In this document: positions 25,426 to 34,637 of the stretch, piece by piece
Position numbering within the stretch: position 1 is the first letter of the stretch
How the letters are laid out: each line of letters starts with the position of its first letter
Assembly (NCBI GenBank): GCA_963780655.1
Contig: CAWACP010000007.1
Location: forward strand, 62,001-126,000
Direction: 5' to 3'
Length of the DNA stretch: 64,000 nucleotides
Source of the DNA: CAWACP01 sp963780655
Lineage (GTDB): Bacteria > Acidobacteriota > Terriglobia > Bryobacterales > Bryobacteraceae
Notes under the pieces: generated by a model
Database searches by the model: none
The model's input: only the letters and a program-made list of their open reading frames with translations
What the model was told of the DNA's origin: nothing
Translations under genes and position numbers: made by a program

Positions 25426-26058
25426 CTACGTGCCCGTGACGCCGATCAGGATGATCGCGATCGGCAGGTCGCCCATCTTCGTCTGCAGCACCCAGTCCGT
25501 GTCGCCCTGCTTGTCAAATCCGGGCTTGAAGTCCATATCCGCTTTCCACATGCTCAGCACCGCGGGATGCTGAGTGCCTGACACCTTACGGCTCATGACC
25601 ATGAGCTGATCGAACTTCGGCGTGGAGTTCAGGTCGGTGTCGGTAGCGGCAGGCGAGAGCACCGCGAAATCCCGCTGCGGCGCCACGCCCTGATGATCTC
25701 CGTTGACCGGATAGATGTTGTAGCGCAGCGTGTAGACGCCGGGTTTGATGGCCTGGCCGCGGCGGTCCTGACCTTTGGCGTCGTAGCGAATAACTCCGAT
25801 AAGCGCGCTCGGCGGAATGGTGGGCAGCGTCACGTCGGGCTCGGAGGAAGGCGGAGCCGACGGCGCTGTGCTGCGGAACCAGATCTCGCAAAGCGGACCC
25901 GCGGGACCGGTGATGCGCGCGCCGTCCTTCTGCAGCGCATCCCGAATTGCGGGCGCTACGTCGGCCGGTGGGGCGCCTGCCGGCTCACTCTTGTACTGGC
26001 CGAATGCCGCCAGCGCCCCGGCCCAGAGCAGCAATCCAATTCGCGTAACGGTGCGCAT
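25426..26058 (-). CDS. Exported protein of unknown function
   Basis: This is a 210-residue protein with a signal peptide (MRTVTRIGLLLWAGALAAFG) and a soluble body rich in beta-strand pattern, for example GVYTLRYNIYPVNGDHQG and IGVIRYDAKGQDRRGQAIKPG. The latter looks like a small extracellular domain that describes bulk material. No catalytic motif is seen. The ATG at 26058 gives the better signal peptide; another lies three codons upstream. Confidence 0.6.
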   Translation of the reverse strand: MRTVTRIGLLLWAGALAAFGQYKSEPAGAPPADVAPAIRDALQKDGARITGPAGPLCEIWFRSTAPSAPPSSEPDVTLPTIPPSALIGVIRYDAKGQDRRGQAIKPGVYTLRYNIYPVNGDHQGVAPQRDFAVLSPAATDTDLNSTPKFDQLMVMSRKVSGTQHPAVLSMWKADMDFKPGFDKQGDTDWVLQTKMGDLPIAIILIGVTGT

Positions 26059-26109
26059 GGAACCCATATTGCCAGAGACGCCGCGCGCGCGAGGCGCGTT
26101 AACCGGCCG

Positions 26110-26496
26110 TCAGTGTGACGCCGACCCGCTCAGGCTGCCATGCATCTCCGGGTGCGGTCCCTGCTCGTATCGATCGAGCTTTTTCTTCTGATCGTCGTTC
26201 AGGACCTCGCGGATCTTTCGGTCGGCCTTATAGCGCAAGGGCCTCACCTTCGCCAGCCGCTCGTCAGGCGACAGGCTTTCGTCTTCGGCTAACTTTTGCG
26301 TGGAGTCGTGAAGCTCCTCGAGGACCGGCTTGATTCTGGCCTGCTGATCTTCGGTGAGATCGAGCTTGCCGGTCAACGCCTTCAGTTGCGATTCGACGGT
26401 TGCCAGACCGCTGGAGGCGGCGGGTGCGCCGCGGGCGGCCCCGGTCAGCGCGAACGTCAACATCGTCCCGATTGCAAGCAAATTTCTTTGATTCAT
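26110..26496 (-). CDS. Periplasmic Spy/CpxP-like helical protein
   Basis: This is a 128-residue protein with a signal peptide ending near GAARGA and an all-helical body. LTEDQQARIKPVLEELHD resembles the LTxxQ motif of Spy/CpxP chaperones, and the second unit DERLAKVRPLRYKADRKIRE with LNDDQKKKLDRYEQ has the same spacing. Such proteins protect periplasmic proteins during envelope stress. It is divergent from the TetR gene; the shared 100-bp region may carry both promoters. Confidence 0.7.
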   Translation of the reverse strand: MNQRNLLAIGTMLTFALTGAARGAPAASSGLATVESQLKALTGKLDLTEDQQARIKPVLEELHDSTQKLAEDESLSPDERLAKVRPLRYKADRKIREVLNDDQKKKLDRYEQGPHPEMHGSLSGSASH

Positions 26497-26596
26497 TGTG
26501 TTTCTCCCTGGGGGTTTGTCGTACTATTCGCAATGTAGCGGCAAAGCGCCGCGCAGTCGAGAGCCGACCCCGCGTTGCTGAACAAGGAGGCGGTCA

Positions 26597-27178
26597 ATGT
26601 CTGAAAATCAGCGCGAAAAGCGCCGCGCCCCCGATCGGCGGGTGCGGCGGACGCGCGAGCGGCTGGGCAGAGCCCTCGTGGAATTGATCGTCGAGAAGCC
26701 TGTCAATGCCGTGACGGTACAGGATGTGCTGGACCGAGCCTCCGTTGGCCGTTCCACGTTTTATCTTCATTTCCGCGACAAGAACGACCTGCTCCTCAGC
26801 CAGCTCGAGACGTTCCTGGAAACGATGAGCACGGCGCTCAGCGTTCGCCGTGAACAGTCCAATCGAGTCGTGCCCGTCGAGGAAATGTTTGCGCACATCG
26901 GGAATCAGAACAAGCTCTATCGCACGCTTGCCGATTCGGGCCACCTCAACGAATTCTTCGATCTCGCACAAGGCTATTTTGCGCGCGGGATTGAGCGGCG
27001 GCTCGTGGAATCCGGGCGTTGCGCGAAGCTTTCGGAGCGTGAGCTGGGCGCTCGCGCCTCGGGACTGGCGGGGAGCTTGCTGTCGCTGCTCAAATGGTGG
27101 CTCGATCGCGGCGAAAAGGAATCGCCGCGCGCCATGGACGAGCTGTTCCACCGGATGGTCTGGGACGGACTTCGATAG
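26597..27178 (+). CDS. TetR/AcrR-family regulator
   Basis: This is a 193-residue TetR-family protein. The helix-turn-helix is VTVQDVLDRASVGRSTFYLHFRDK-like (about residues 38-61) after RRTRERLGRALVELI. The C-terminal ligand domain is helical. A good ribosome site (GGAGG) lies 5 bp upstream. It stands between the divergent Spy-like gene and the downstream aguB-aguA pair (40 bp), either of which it might control. Confidence 0.88.
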   Translation: MSENQREKRRAPDRRVRRTRERLGRALVELIVEKPVNAVTVQDVLDRASVGRSTFYLHFRDKNDLLLSQLETFLETMSTALSVRREQSNRVVPVEEMFAHIGNQNKLYRTLADSGHLNEFFDLAQGYFARGIERRLVESGRCAKLSERELGARASGLAGSLLSLLKWWLDRGEKESPRAMDELFHRMVWDGLR

Positions 27179-27218
27179 GCCGGCCTTTCTGCGCGCCGGG
27201 GCATTGCAGAATGGATGT

Positions 27219-28112
27219 ATGCGCTATGCTGCTCACGGCAAGTTCCGCGCGGGGTTGATTCAGATGTCGTGCGGCGTCGACCCGAACGAGAATCTGGAGA
27301 AGGCCATCTGGCGCGTGCACGAGGCCGCCGCGCAGGGCGCCGAGATCATCTGCCTGCAGGAGTTGTTCCGCTCGCAGTACTTTTGCCGGGAAGAGAAGGC
27401 GGAGCTGTTCGCGCTGGCCGAATCGATTCCGGGACCGTCCACCGATACGCTGGGCCGCATCGCGCGCGAGCTGCAGATAGTGCTCATCGCATCGCTGTTC
27501 GAGCGGCGGGCGCCGGGCCTGTATCACAACACCGCCGCGGTGATCGGCACGGACGGCGGGGTCCAGGGGCTGTACCGCAAGATGCACATTCCCGACGACC
27601 CGCTGTATTACGAGAAGTATTACTTCACGCCGGGCGATCTCGGTTTTCAGAAATTCGAGACGCCGTTCGGGCCCATCGGCGTACTGGTTTGCTGGGACCA
27701 GTGGTATCCGGAAGGCGCGCGGGTCACTGCCCTGAAGGGCGCCGAGATCCTCTTCTACCCGACAGCCATCGGCTGGCACCCCGCCGAGAAGGAGCAGTAC
27801 GGCGCGGCGCAGCTCGACGCGTGGCGCACCATCCAGCGCGCGCACGCCATCGCCAACGGCGTTTATGTAGCGGCGGTGAATCGCGTCGGCTTCGAGAAGG
27901 GTCAAAATGACACAGGCATTGAGTTCTGGGGATCCTCCTTCATTGCCGATCCGTTCGGCCAGGTGATTGCCCAGGCGTCCGCGGACAAGGACGAGATCCT
28001 CACCGCCGAATGCGACCCGGCGCGCATGGAGGAGGTGCGCCGCAACTGGCCCTTCCTGCGCGACCGGCGCATCGACGCCTATCAACCCATCTGCAGTCGC
28101 TGGCTGGACTGA
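27219..28112 (+). CDS. aguB: N-carbamoylputrescine amidase
   Basis: This is a 297-residue nitrilase-superfamily enzyme. The catalytic triad is visible: Glu in IICLQELFRSQYFC, Lys in LYRKMHIPDDPLYYEKYYF and Cys in GVLVCWDQWYPEGAR. The YYEKYYFTPGD and CWDQWYPE wording is typical of N-carbamoylputrescine amidases, which release putrescine, CO2 and ammonia. Upstream in-frame sequence belongs to the TetR gene; MRYAAHGKFRAGLIQMSC is the family-like start. The stop overlaps the next start, giving an aguB-aguA operon for arginine-derived putrescine. Confidence 0.92.
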   Translation: MRYAAHGKFRAGLIQMSCGVDPNENLEKAIWRVHEAAAQGAEIICLQELFRSQYFCREEKAELFALAESIPGPSTDTLGRIARELQIVLIASLFERRAPGLYHNTAAVIGTDGGVQGLYRKMHIPDDPLYYEKYYFTPGDLGFQKFETPFGPIGVLVCWDQWYPEGARVTALKGAEILFYPTAIGWHPAEKEQYGAAQLDAWRTIQRAHAIANGVYVAAVNRVGFEKGQNDTGIEFWGSSFIADPFGQVIAQASADKDEILTAECDPARMEEVRRNWPFLRDRRIDAYQPICSRWLD

Positions 28113-29146
28113 TGGGACTGGTTCCCTCGCTGAAAAAACCGGCCGAGCTCGGCTATCGCATGCCCGCGGAGTGGGAGCGGCATGAGGCCACCTGGCTCTC
28201 CTGGCCGCACGAGATCACCGACTGGCCCGGCAAGTTCGCGGCCATCCCGTGGGTGTACGGCGATATCGTGCGGCATCTTGCGCGCGTGGAGAAGGTGCGC
28301 ATCCTGGTGCAGGACGCGGCAACCGGGAAGCGGGCCCGCCGAGTGCTCGCGAAGTGCCATGCTGACCTGAGCGCCGTGGAGTTCTTCGAGTGCCCGACCA
28401 ACCGGAGCTGGACGCGCGATTTCTGTCCGCTCTTCATTCGCGGTCGCGAGGGCGAGGTTGCCGTTACCAACTGGATCTTCAATGGATGGGCGAAATACGA
28501 CAACTGGGCGGAGGATAACGCGGTACCCGCGTTCGTCGCCGAGCGGCTGGAGATGGAATACTTCGAGCCGGGCATCGTGCTGGAAGGCGGCAGCATCGAC
28601 GTGAATGGCGCCGGCCTCCTGCTCACCACCGAGGAATGCCTGCTCAGCCCGGTGCAGGCGCGCAATCCGGGCATGCCGCGCCAGGAGCTGGAGCGTTACT
28701 TCGCCGAGTATCTCGGAGTGGAACGCGTCATCTGGCTGCGCCACGGCATCGCCGGCGACGATACGCATGGCCACGTCGACGATCTGGCGCGTTTCGTCAA
28801 CGAAGACACGGTGGTGACCGTGGTCGAGGCGAACCCGGACGAGGTGAATCACGATCCGCTGCGCGAGAACCTGGAACTGCTGCGCGCAACGGGCCTGAAT
28901 GTCCACACGCTGCCTATGCCCGAGCCGGTGTACTTCGATGGCCAGCGCCTGCCTGCGAGTTACGCGAATTTCTATGTCGCGAATGAGACTGTGCTTGTGC
29001 CTGTGTTCAACGATCCGCACGACCGTGTCGCGCTGGACACGCTCGCGCGCCTGTTCCCGGATCGGCGAGTGATCGGTATCGCCTGCCGCGATCTTGTGCT
29101 CGGGCTGGGAACGCTGCACTGCATGACGCAGCAGCAACCAGGGTAA
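28112..29146 (+). CDS. aguA: Agmatine deiminase
   Basis: This is a 344-residue enzyme of the guanidino-modifying superfamily that converts agmatine to N-carbamoylputrescine. The signature segments are YRMPAEWERHEATWLSWPH, NRSWTRDFCP, LEGGSIDVNG, HGIAGDDTHGHVDDLARF and the C-terminal LGTLHCMTQQQP with the catalytic Cys. It is translationally coupled to aguB (1-bp overlap). A type A repeat begins 2 bp after the stop. Confidence 0.93.
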   Translation: MGLVPSLKKPAELGYRMPAEWERHEATWLSWPHEITDWPGKFAAIPWVYGDIVRHLARVEKVRILVQDAATGKRARRVLAKCHADLSAVEFFECPTNRSWTRDFCPLFIRGREGEVAVTNWIFNGWAKYDNWAEDNAVPAFVAERLEMEYFEPGIVLEGGSIDVNGAGLLLTTEECLLSPVQARNPGMPRQELERYFAEYLGVERVIWLRHGIAGDDTHGHVDDLARFVNEDTVVTVVEANPDEVNHDPLRENLELLRATGLNVHTLPMPEPVYFDGQRLPASYANFYVANETVLVPVFNDPHDRVALDTLARLFPDRRVIGIACRDLVLGLGTLHCMTQQQPG

Positions 29147-29147
29147 C

Positions 29148-29248
29148 GTGGGGCAGGCGCCTCGCCCGCCTGGTCCGGCGAAAGAAGCATTCAGAGGATG
29201 CCGAGCAGGCCGACGAGGCGTCGGCCGCAGGCGAGGCGCCCGCCCCAC
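29148..29248. repeat. Compound palindromic repeat, type A, copy 2
   Basis: This 101-bp element has GTGGGGC and GCCCCAC ends and fills the gap between the convergent aguA and M28 peptidase genes (1 and 2 bp from their ends). 29201-29248 is identical, reversed, to the first 48 bp of copy 1. Confidence 0.9.
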
Positions 29249-29250
29249 AA

Positions 29251-30840
29251 TTATTTCCCCACGAACCGCGCGAAGAAGCTCGCCGGCTTCCACGCCGGCC
29301 GCTCATCCGCATCGGCCACCGCCGCCACAAGCTGCGCGATCATTTCGTTGAACCGCGCCGCCGCGGCCTTGTCCACCGGCTGATTCACGTCGTCCGACGG
29401 CGCGTGGTAGCGCGTGCGCAGCCACTCCTTCGTAATCTTCTCTTCCGGTGATCCTGGCAGGTATCCGAACTTAAAGGCCAGCGCGGGGACGCCGCGCTTC
29501 ACGAAGCTGTACTGATCGCTGCGGATGAACAGATTGCGCTGCGGCTCCTTATCGGCCTGCACCTCTACGCCATCGGCCGCCGCCACCTTGCGAATCGTAT
29601 CGCCCAGCGTCGACTCCGTCAGCCCCTGCACCTCCACGTAGCGCAACGGAAACAACGGCAGGTACATGTCCAGATTGATGTCGGCGACAATGCTCACCGC
29701 CTGCACCGTGGGATGCGCCGCGAAGTACTGCGACCCCAGCTCGCCCTTCTCCTCGCCCGTCACTGCAAGGAACAACACCGACCGTTTCAGGGGCGCGGCC
29801 CGCTCGCGCAACTCCCGCGCGATCTCCAGCACCGACGCGACGCCCGATGCATCGTCCATCGCGCCATTGTAGATGGCATCTCCATCGATCGGGCGGCCCA
29901 CGCCCAAATGGTCGAGGTGCGCGCTCATGACAACGTATTGATCGCGCAGCTTCGGGTCGCCTCCGGGCAGCATGCCGATCACGTTCGGCGCTTCCAGCTC
30001 CCACTGCTTCTTCGTGACATGCGCTCTGATTCTGTACTTCAGCGCGAAATGCGGAAGCGCCTGGCCCGCCCTGGCCGTGTTCAGCAGCGCGGCCATGTCG
30101 TGACCAGTTCCGGCCAGCAGCTTGTCCGCGCTCGCGGGGTTCATGGTCATCGAGAGCTTCAGCCCGGTGATGGGCCGCATGGACGCGACCGCGAACGTCA
30201 TCGACGGATTGAAGCGCGAGAGCGCCGCGCGCGACCACGGGATGTCCATCGCGCGCGGATCGGGAATACGAATCATGCCCACCGCGCCGGCATCGTGCAG
30301 GGCGCGCCAGCGCTGCTCACTGGACTGCAGATGTGCTGCCAGCGGCCCGGCCAGCTTTGGCGGACGCGCGCTCAGGAAGACGGCCAGCTTTCCGTGCAGA
30401 TCCACGCCGGCAACGTCGTCCTCGCTCGCATCAGGCGCGTGGATGCCATAGCCGATGAACACCCCTGGCGCCTCGATATCCTCAGCTGTGTCCGGATTGA
30501 CGCCGAGCATCGCGTCATCACCCAGTTTCAGCGGCTCCGCATGGCCATCGTTCACCAGCGCGACGCTCGATTCCTCTTCCACGATTCGATCGGCCACCAG
30601 ACGAACCGGCTGGAACCACCCTCCTTCTCCCGCCGGATCGAGGCCGAGTTTCTCGAACTGCTCGGCAACGTACCCGGCGGCCCTGCGATATCCTTCGCTG
30701 CCCGTGTCGCGCCCGGCGAGCTCGTCGCTCGCCAGATACACGACGTGTGCCCACCAGCGCCTGCCCGCGGCATCGAAATCCGGAGCGGCGGCACACGACA
30801 ACAATCCGGCGCCGACCAGGGCAGCGATGCCGCGCTTCAC
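29251..30840 (-). CDS. Exported M28-family zinc aminopeptidase
   Basis: This is a 529-residue M28 peptidase with a short signal peptide (MKRGIAALVGAGLLSCAAA; the Cys suggests a possible lipoprotein). A PA-like inserted domain covers roughly 130-250. Zinc ligands are in VVMSAHLDHLGVG, GAMDDASGVA, TGEEKGELGSQYF (the Glu pair), DINLDMY and TRYHAPSDD. All metal positions are filled. The start is GTG at 30840 after GGCGGAGGC. Confidence 0.88.
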   Translation of the reverse strand: MKRGIAALVGAGLLSCAAAPDFDAAGRRWWAHVVYLASDELAGRDTGSEGYRRAAGYVAEQFEKLGLDPAGEGGWFQPVRLVADRIVEEESSVALVNDGHAEPLKLGDDAMLGVNPDTAEDIEAPGVFIGYGIHAPDASEDDVAGVDLHGKLAVFLSARPPKLAGPLAAHLQSSEQRWRALHDAGAVGMIRIPDPRAMDIPWSRAALSRFNPSMTFAVASMRPITGLKLSMTMNPASADKLLAGTGHDMAALLNTARAGQALPHFALKYRIRAHVTKKQWELEAPNVIGMLPGGDPKLRDQYVVMSAHLDHLGVGRPIDGDAIYNGAMDDASGVASVLEIARELRERAAPLKRSVLFLAVTGEEKGELGSQYFAAHPTVQAVSIVADINLDMYLPLFPLRYVEVQGLTESTLGDTIRKVAAADGVEVQADKEPQRNLFIRSDQYSFVKRGVPALAFKFGYLPGSPEEKITKEWLRTRYHAPSDDVNQPVDKAAAARFNEMIAQLVAAVADADERPAWKPASFFARFVGK

Positions 30841-30941
30841 GCCTCCGCCGCCCTCGCGTCTTTAGACTCGGTGTCGGTTGAGCCCGTCGGGATTTCGGTG
30901 AGTGGCGCCTCGCGGAGTGGGGTCATAAAGGCAATCGACAG

Positions 30942-31130
30942 TCACCGTTTCAGGGGCTCTCGCTGGCGCTGCGAAGCCCCGGCGCGGCGGAAGCCTGGGC
31001 CGGTGTGAGCAACGGCGCGGAATGCGCCGGAATCGTGAGGGTTGCTCATGGGGAACTCCTCTTCCAGATATACCGCGTTGCCGCGCGCGGTTCCCATGAT
31101 GTAAGCCTGCGCCTGCGTCGACATGCACAT
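30942..31130 (-). CDS. Possible small protein in a 630-bp gap
   Basis: This is a 62-codon frame with GGGAG upstream of ATGs at 31130 and 31124 (MCMSTQAQAYIMGTARGNAV). No hydrophobic segment is seen, and the C-terminus is Arg-rich (FRRAGASQRQREPLKR). I do not recognise it. The rest of 30841-31468 shows no other candidate; it may hold the fliD promoter, but no sigma-28 box was found. Confidence 0.25.
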   Translation of the reverse strand: MCMSTQAQAYIMGTARGNAVYLEEEFPMSNPHDSGAFRAVAHTGPGFRRAGASQRQREPLKR

Positions 31131-31468
31131 CTCCCTTCGGGGTCGGCATCCGGGACCTTTACCCCCGGCTGCGAGTCCACCATGGGATATGCTGCATTAT
31201 CGCAGCTCCGTTCCGGCCGAAATCCCTCGCACGGCTCCGCCGGTCGCGGCACTGTCGCGCAGCACGAGGTCCTCGTCGAAAAATTGCTTCCACATTGGCT
31301 TGTCCGCAACGACCACGTCGGAAGTTTGTGAGGACGATGGAATTTCAATCTGGGTTCAAAAGCTGAAGAACAATCCCTGGCCCGTGAAATAGAGCGGGCT
31401 ATTCCTCTTGCGCACGCTGTTCCGCGCCGATGAGTAGATTGCGGAAGGACCGCGCGGGAATATCGCTC

Positions 31469-33154
31469 ATGAGCACTTCGTCATCGTCATCGTCGCTGGC
31501 AGCAACGCTGTCCACCCTGTCGCCGCAGACCTTTGTCGGCGTAAGCCAGTATTCCTCGGACCTGCAATCGATTCTGACGCGGGCGGTGCAGATCGCGCAG
31601 ATCCCGATCACCGAATTGCAGAACAAGGAATCGGACATTGTCCAGAAGTCCAGTCTGCTGGGCACCACGAATAGCGTGGTCGCCGCTCTTGGACAATCGC
31701 TCGCCAGCCTTGGCCAGATCGCATCTTCGGGCGGTGCTATGACGGCCACAAGCTCCGACCCGGCCACGGTGACAGCAACCAATACGGGAAGCACCAGCCC
31801 GGCCACTTATACCATCACCGACATTCAGTCCATCGCCAGCCAGGCATCGGCGGATTCAGCCAGCTACCCTGACGGCTCCACGACGGTGGTGGCTCAGGGA
31901 ACGCTGAAGCTGACGGTGGGCAGCCAGACTCTGGCGCTGCCGCTCGCCGCCGGGAGCAATAACCTGGCAGGGGTAGCCAGGGCCATCAACAACGCGAGTC
32001 TCGGCGTTACTGCAGCCGTGCTGACGCCGGCGAGCGGCGCGGATTACCTGTCTGTGACGGCGAATTCAACCGGCGCGACGGCGATCGGTTTGACCGACAC
32101 CACGAATATTCTGTCCGCGGATGCGAGCGGCGACGGCGGCATGGTGACCGCGAATTTTGCCGATGCAACCAGCGCAACGGTGGCGCCGGGTCCACTCACC
32201 CTCACGGTGGGCAGCCAGACCGCGCAGTTCACGTTGTCGAGCGCGAACAATAATCTGACCGGGCTGGCGCAGGCCATCAACAGCGCGAACCTGGGCGTTT
32301 CCGCGACGGTCAGCAGCACCGCCGGCGGTCAGTACTACATTTCGGTCGTGTCCACGAGCGGCGGCTCGCCGCCGGCGATCAGCCTCACCAGCGCGAAGAG
32401 CCTGCTCACCCAGACCAGCCCCGGTTCCGACGCGGTTTTCACCCTGAACGGCAACATTCCGGTGGACAGCCCCAGCAACCTCATCAACAGCGTAATACCG
32501 GGGGTCACCTTCGACCTGCTGAAAGCGAGCCAGACCGCCAGCGTCACGGTCAGCGTGTCTTCGGACAGCAGCCAGCTTTCCAACGCACTGAGCGAATTCG
32601 TGAGCCAGTACAACGCCCTCACGGCGGATCTCGATCTGCACACGGGCCAGACGGCCGATCTGCTCTCGGGCGATTCCATTCTCAGCATCATCCGGGAGGA
32701 TATGAGCCAGATTTTTTCTTACCAGGGCACAGGCGCGGTGCGCAGCCTGTCCGATCTTGGCATCACCATGGACCAGACCGATGACAAGCTGTCTTTCGAT
32801 CCCACCGTCCTCAGCGGGATGTCGGCTTCGCAAATCCAGGGTGCATTCACTTACGTGGGCTCATCCACCTCCGGTCTCGCCTCGTTCGCGAACACGCTGA
32901 CGCAGCTCACCGATCCAGTGGAGGGCATGATTACGCAGGAACAAAGCGGGTTCAGCCAGGAAGAACAGCATCTTACGGACGAGATCAACACGAAGGTGGA
33001 TCAGGCCAACGCCATGCAGAAGAACATGCAACTGCAGATGGCGAAGGCGGACACAATGATCGCCAGTCTGGAATCGCAGCAGAATATGCTGAACTCGACC
33101 ATCGAGGCGATGAATTACAGCACCTATGGCTATCAGCAGAATCCGAATGGCTGA
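31469..33154 (+). CDS. fliD: Flagellar filament capping protein FliD
   Basis: The protein is about 561 residues. The N-terminal FliD_N region (SSDLQSILTRAVQIAQIPITELQNKESDI) and C-terminal FliD_C region (LSFDPTVLSGMSASQIQGAF ... ASFANTLTQLTDPVEGMITQ) are present. Two similar inner units of the FlgK/FliD kind contain GPLTLTVGSQTAQF and GTLKLTVGSQTLAL. The end is a helical coiled-coil stretch (LTDEINTKVDQANAMQKNMQ), which forms the hook-filament cap. ATG at 31469 is preferred, but one at 31430 is possible. No other structural flagellar genes occur here apart from the small partner downstream. Confidence 0.88.
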   Translation: MSTSSSSSSLAATLSTLSPQTFVGVSQYSSDLQSILTRAVQIAQIPITELQNKESDIVQKSSLLGTTNSVVAALGQSLASLGQIASSGGAMTATSSDPATVTATNTGSTSPATYTITDIQSIASQASADSASYPDGSTTVVAQGTLKLTVGSQTLALPLAAGSNNLAGVARAINNASLGVTAAVLTPASGADYLSVTANSTGATAIGLTDTTNILSADASGDGGMVTANFADATSATVAPGPLTLTVGSQTAQFTLSSANNNLTGLAQAINSANLGVSATVSSTAGGQYYISVVSTSGGSPPAISLTSAKSLLTQTSPGSDAVFTLNGNIPVDSPSNLINSVIPGVTFDLLKASQTASVTVSVSSDSSQLSNALSEFVSQYNALTADLDLHTGQTADLLSGDSILSIIREDMSQIFSYQGTGAVRSLSDLGITMDQTDDKLSFDPTVLSGMSASQIQGAFTYVGSSTSGLASFANTLTQLTDPVEGMITQEQSGFSQEEQHLTDEINTKVDQANAMQKNMQLQMAKADTMIASLESQQNMLNSTIEAMNYSTYGYQQNPNG

Positions 33155-33464
33155 TGAACCGGCCGGGATCACGGTGGCGCGGCTGGAGCTGGCCAACAGG
33201 CGTATTCTCGACTGCGCGCCGTCGAATATCGCCGAGCTGGAATCGGCCATGGCGGCGCGGGACGAAGCGGTGCGCGCGGTGGCGGCTCTCGATCCTGGTG
33301 AATTCGGCGAGGCCGTAGCGGAGCGGCTGCGGCGCGCCTGCGATGACGGGCGTCGTATCCGGGAGAAACTGGCAGAGATTTATCGGGGGACGCATGCCGA
33401 ACTGCGAAAGCTGGACCGGCTGGACGAGGCGCGTCCGCGCAATTGTGTCAGCGTGGTCGGCTAA
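33147..33464 (+). CDS. Small helical protein, possibly a FliT-like flagellar chaperone
   Basis: This is a 105-residue, almost entirely helical protein (ARLELANRRILDC, IAELESAMAARDEAVRAVAAL, REKLAEIYRGTHAELRKLDR). It starts inside the end of fliD (8-bp overlap), the usual place for fliS/fliT-like export chaperones. Sequence alone does not assign it; the FliT role is inferred from size, helicity and coupling. Its 3' end overlaps the convergent PEP-CTERM gene by 17 bp. Confidence 0.6.
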   Translation: MADEPAGITVARLELANRRILDCAPSNIAELESAMAARDEAVRAVAALDPGEFGEAVAERLRRACDDGRRIREKLAEIYRGTHAELRKLDRLDEARPRNCVSVVG

Positions 33465-34527
33465 ACCGCATCCGCAGCACGCCGAGGCAGCACAGCGCTG
33501 CGCCAGCCAGCAGGAACGTGGCGGGTTCCGGTATGGTGGCCGCAAGTTGCAGGCCGGGCGCCGGCGGATCGGTCAACAGAAACGCATGTGGCTGGCCGTT
33601 CAGCATGCCCTCACCCACAATCTGGCCGGAAGCGTTGATGCCGTATGCGGCCGTGAGCACCCAGCCGCTGTTGGCAGGCGACAGCAGCGAGTTCAGATCG
33701 AGCATCACACCGTCGATGTCCACATACGCGTGGGTGATCTGGTTGCCCGCCAGCCAGGACGAACCGACAATCTCGCCGGAACTGTTGATGCCCCAGGCGT
33801 AGCTGGAGCTGCCACCGAGCGTACCCAGATCGGTTACGGCGCCGTTCTGCCAGCGAGCGGCGTTGAGATATCCGGAAGCATTGGCCGCCGTGCCTGCGAC
33901 GACGCCGCCGTCGTTGATGGCCATGCCGTAACTGGATTGGCCTCCCACGGTCGCGAGCTCGACCAATCCACCGGAGCTGGTCCACACGAATCCACGAATC
34001 TGTCCGCCCGCATCGCCGTAGCCCACCACGGCGCCCGCATCGTTCAGACCCTCGGCCAGGGTCCATGTCCCGCCGCCGAGCAGGCCCAGTCCGGTCTGCG
34101 CTCCGCCTGCGTAGAGAAAAGCCTGGCTGCCGGACGCGGCAACCTGCCCCGAGGAATTAATCGCGGCAGCGGAGGTGTTTGCCCCGAGATCGACGAGGTT
34201 GCCATTGGTCCAGACAACGCCATGCGCCACGCCGTTCTCGTAAACCGTGCCGGTAATCTGCCCGGCGTCGTTGATGCCAGTGGCGCGGCCTGCGGTCCAG
34301 TTCGTTCCGGTAAGCAGGTTCTGTGGCGAGCCGGCCGAGAATTCAAGCGCCTCGGTGTAGCCTGACGGCGTCGCCGCCCAGCCAACTGCCTGTCCCGTCG
34401 AATTCAGAGCGAAAGCCGCCGACGTGGCGCCGCCCAGCGAACCGAGGTCGGCGATGGTGTAGATCGGCGCCGCGAAGCAGGCGCCTGCGAGGCTTATCGC
34501 AAGGCTGCTGATGATCTGAACCTTCAT
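33448..34527 (-). CDS. PEP-CTERM exported protein with HAF-type repeats
   Basis: This is a 359-residue protein with a signal peptide (ISSLAISLAGACFAAP). It has about seven repeats of roughly 40-50 residues with the pattern DLGxxGGxxSxAxxINxxGxVVG (for example LGSLGGATSAAFALNSTGQA and LGTLGGSSSYAWGINSSGEI), the HAF family. It ends in a PEP-CTERM signal (IPEPATFLLAGAALCCLGVLR). Such proteins are exported, cleaved by exosortase, and of unknown function. The ATG at 34527 starts the signal peptide; frame continuing further upstream is not coding. Confidence 0.85.
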   Translation of the reverse strand: MKVQIISSLAISLAGACFAAPIYTIADLGSLGGATSAAFALNSTGQAVGWAATPSGYTEALEFSAGSPQNLLTGTNWTAGRATGINDAGQITGTVYENGVAHGVVWTNGNLVDLGANTSAAAINSSGQVAASGSQAFLYAGGAQTGLGLLGGGTWTLAEGLNDAGAVVGYGDAGGQIRGFVWTSSGGLVELATVGGQSSYGMAINDGGVVAGTAANASGYLNAARWQNGAVTDLGTLGGSSSYAWGINSSGEIVGSSWLAGNQITHAYVDIDGVMLDLNSLLSPANSGWVLTAAYGINASGQIVGEGMLNGQPHAFLLTDPPAPGLQLAATIPEPATFLLAGAALCCLGVLRMRFSRPR

Positions 34528-34637
34528 GCGCTGCTCGATTATGACGCCAAAATGAGGCGACTGTGACGCCCGCGAGTACCGGAATTCGGTTCTATCCCTC
34601 GAATTATTTGAGGAGTATTCCCGATTGCGAAGGATGG

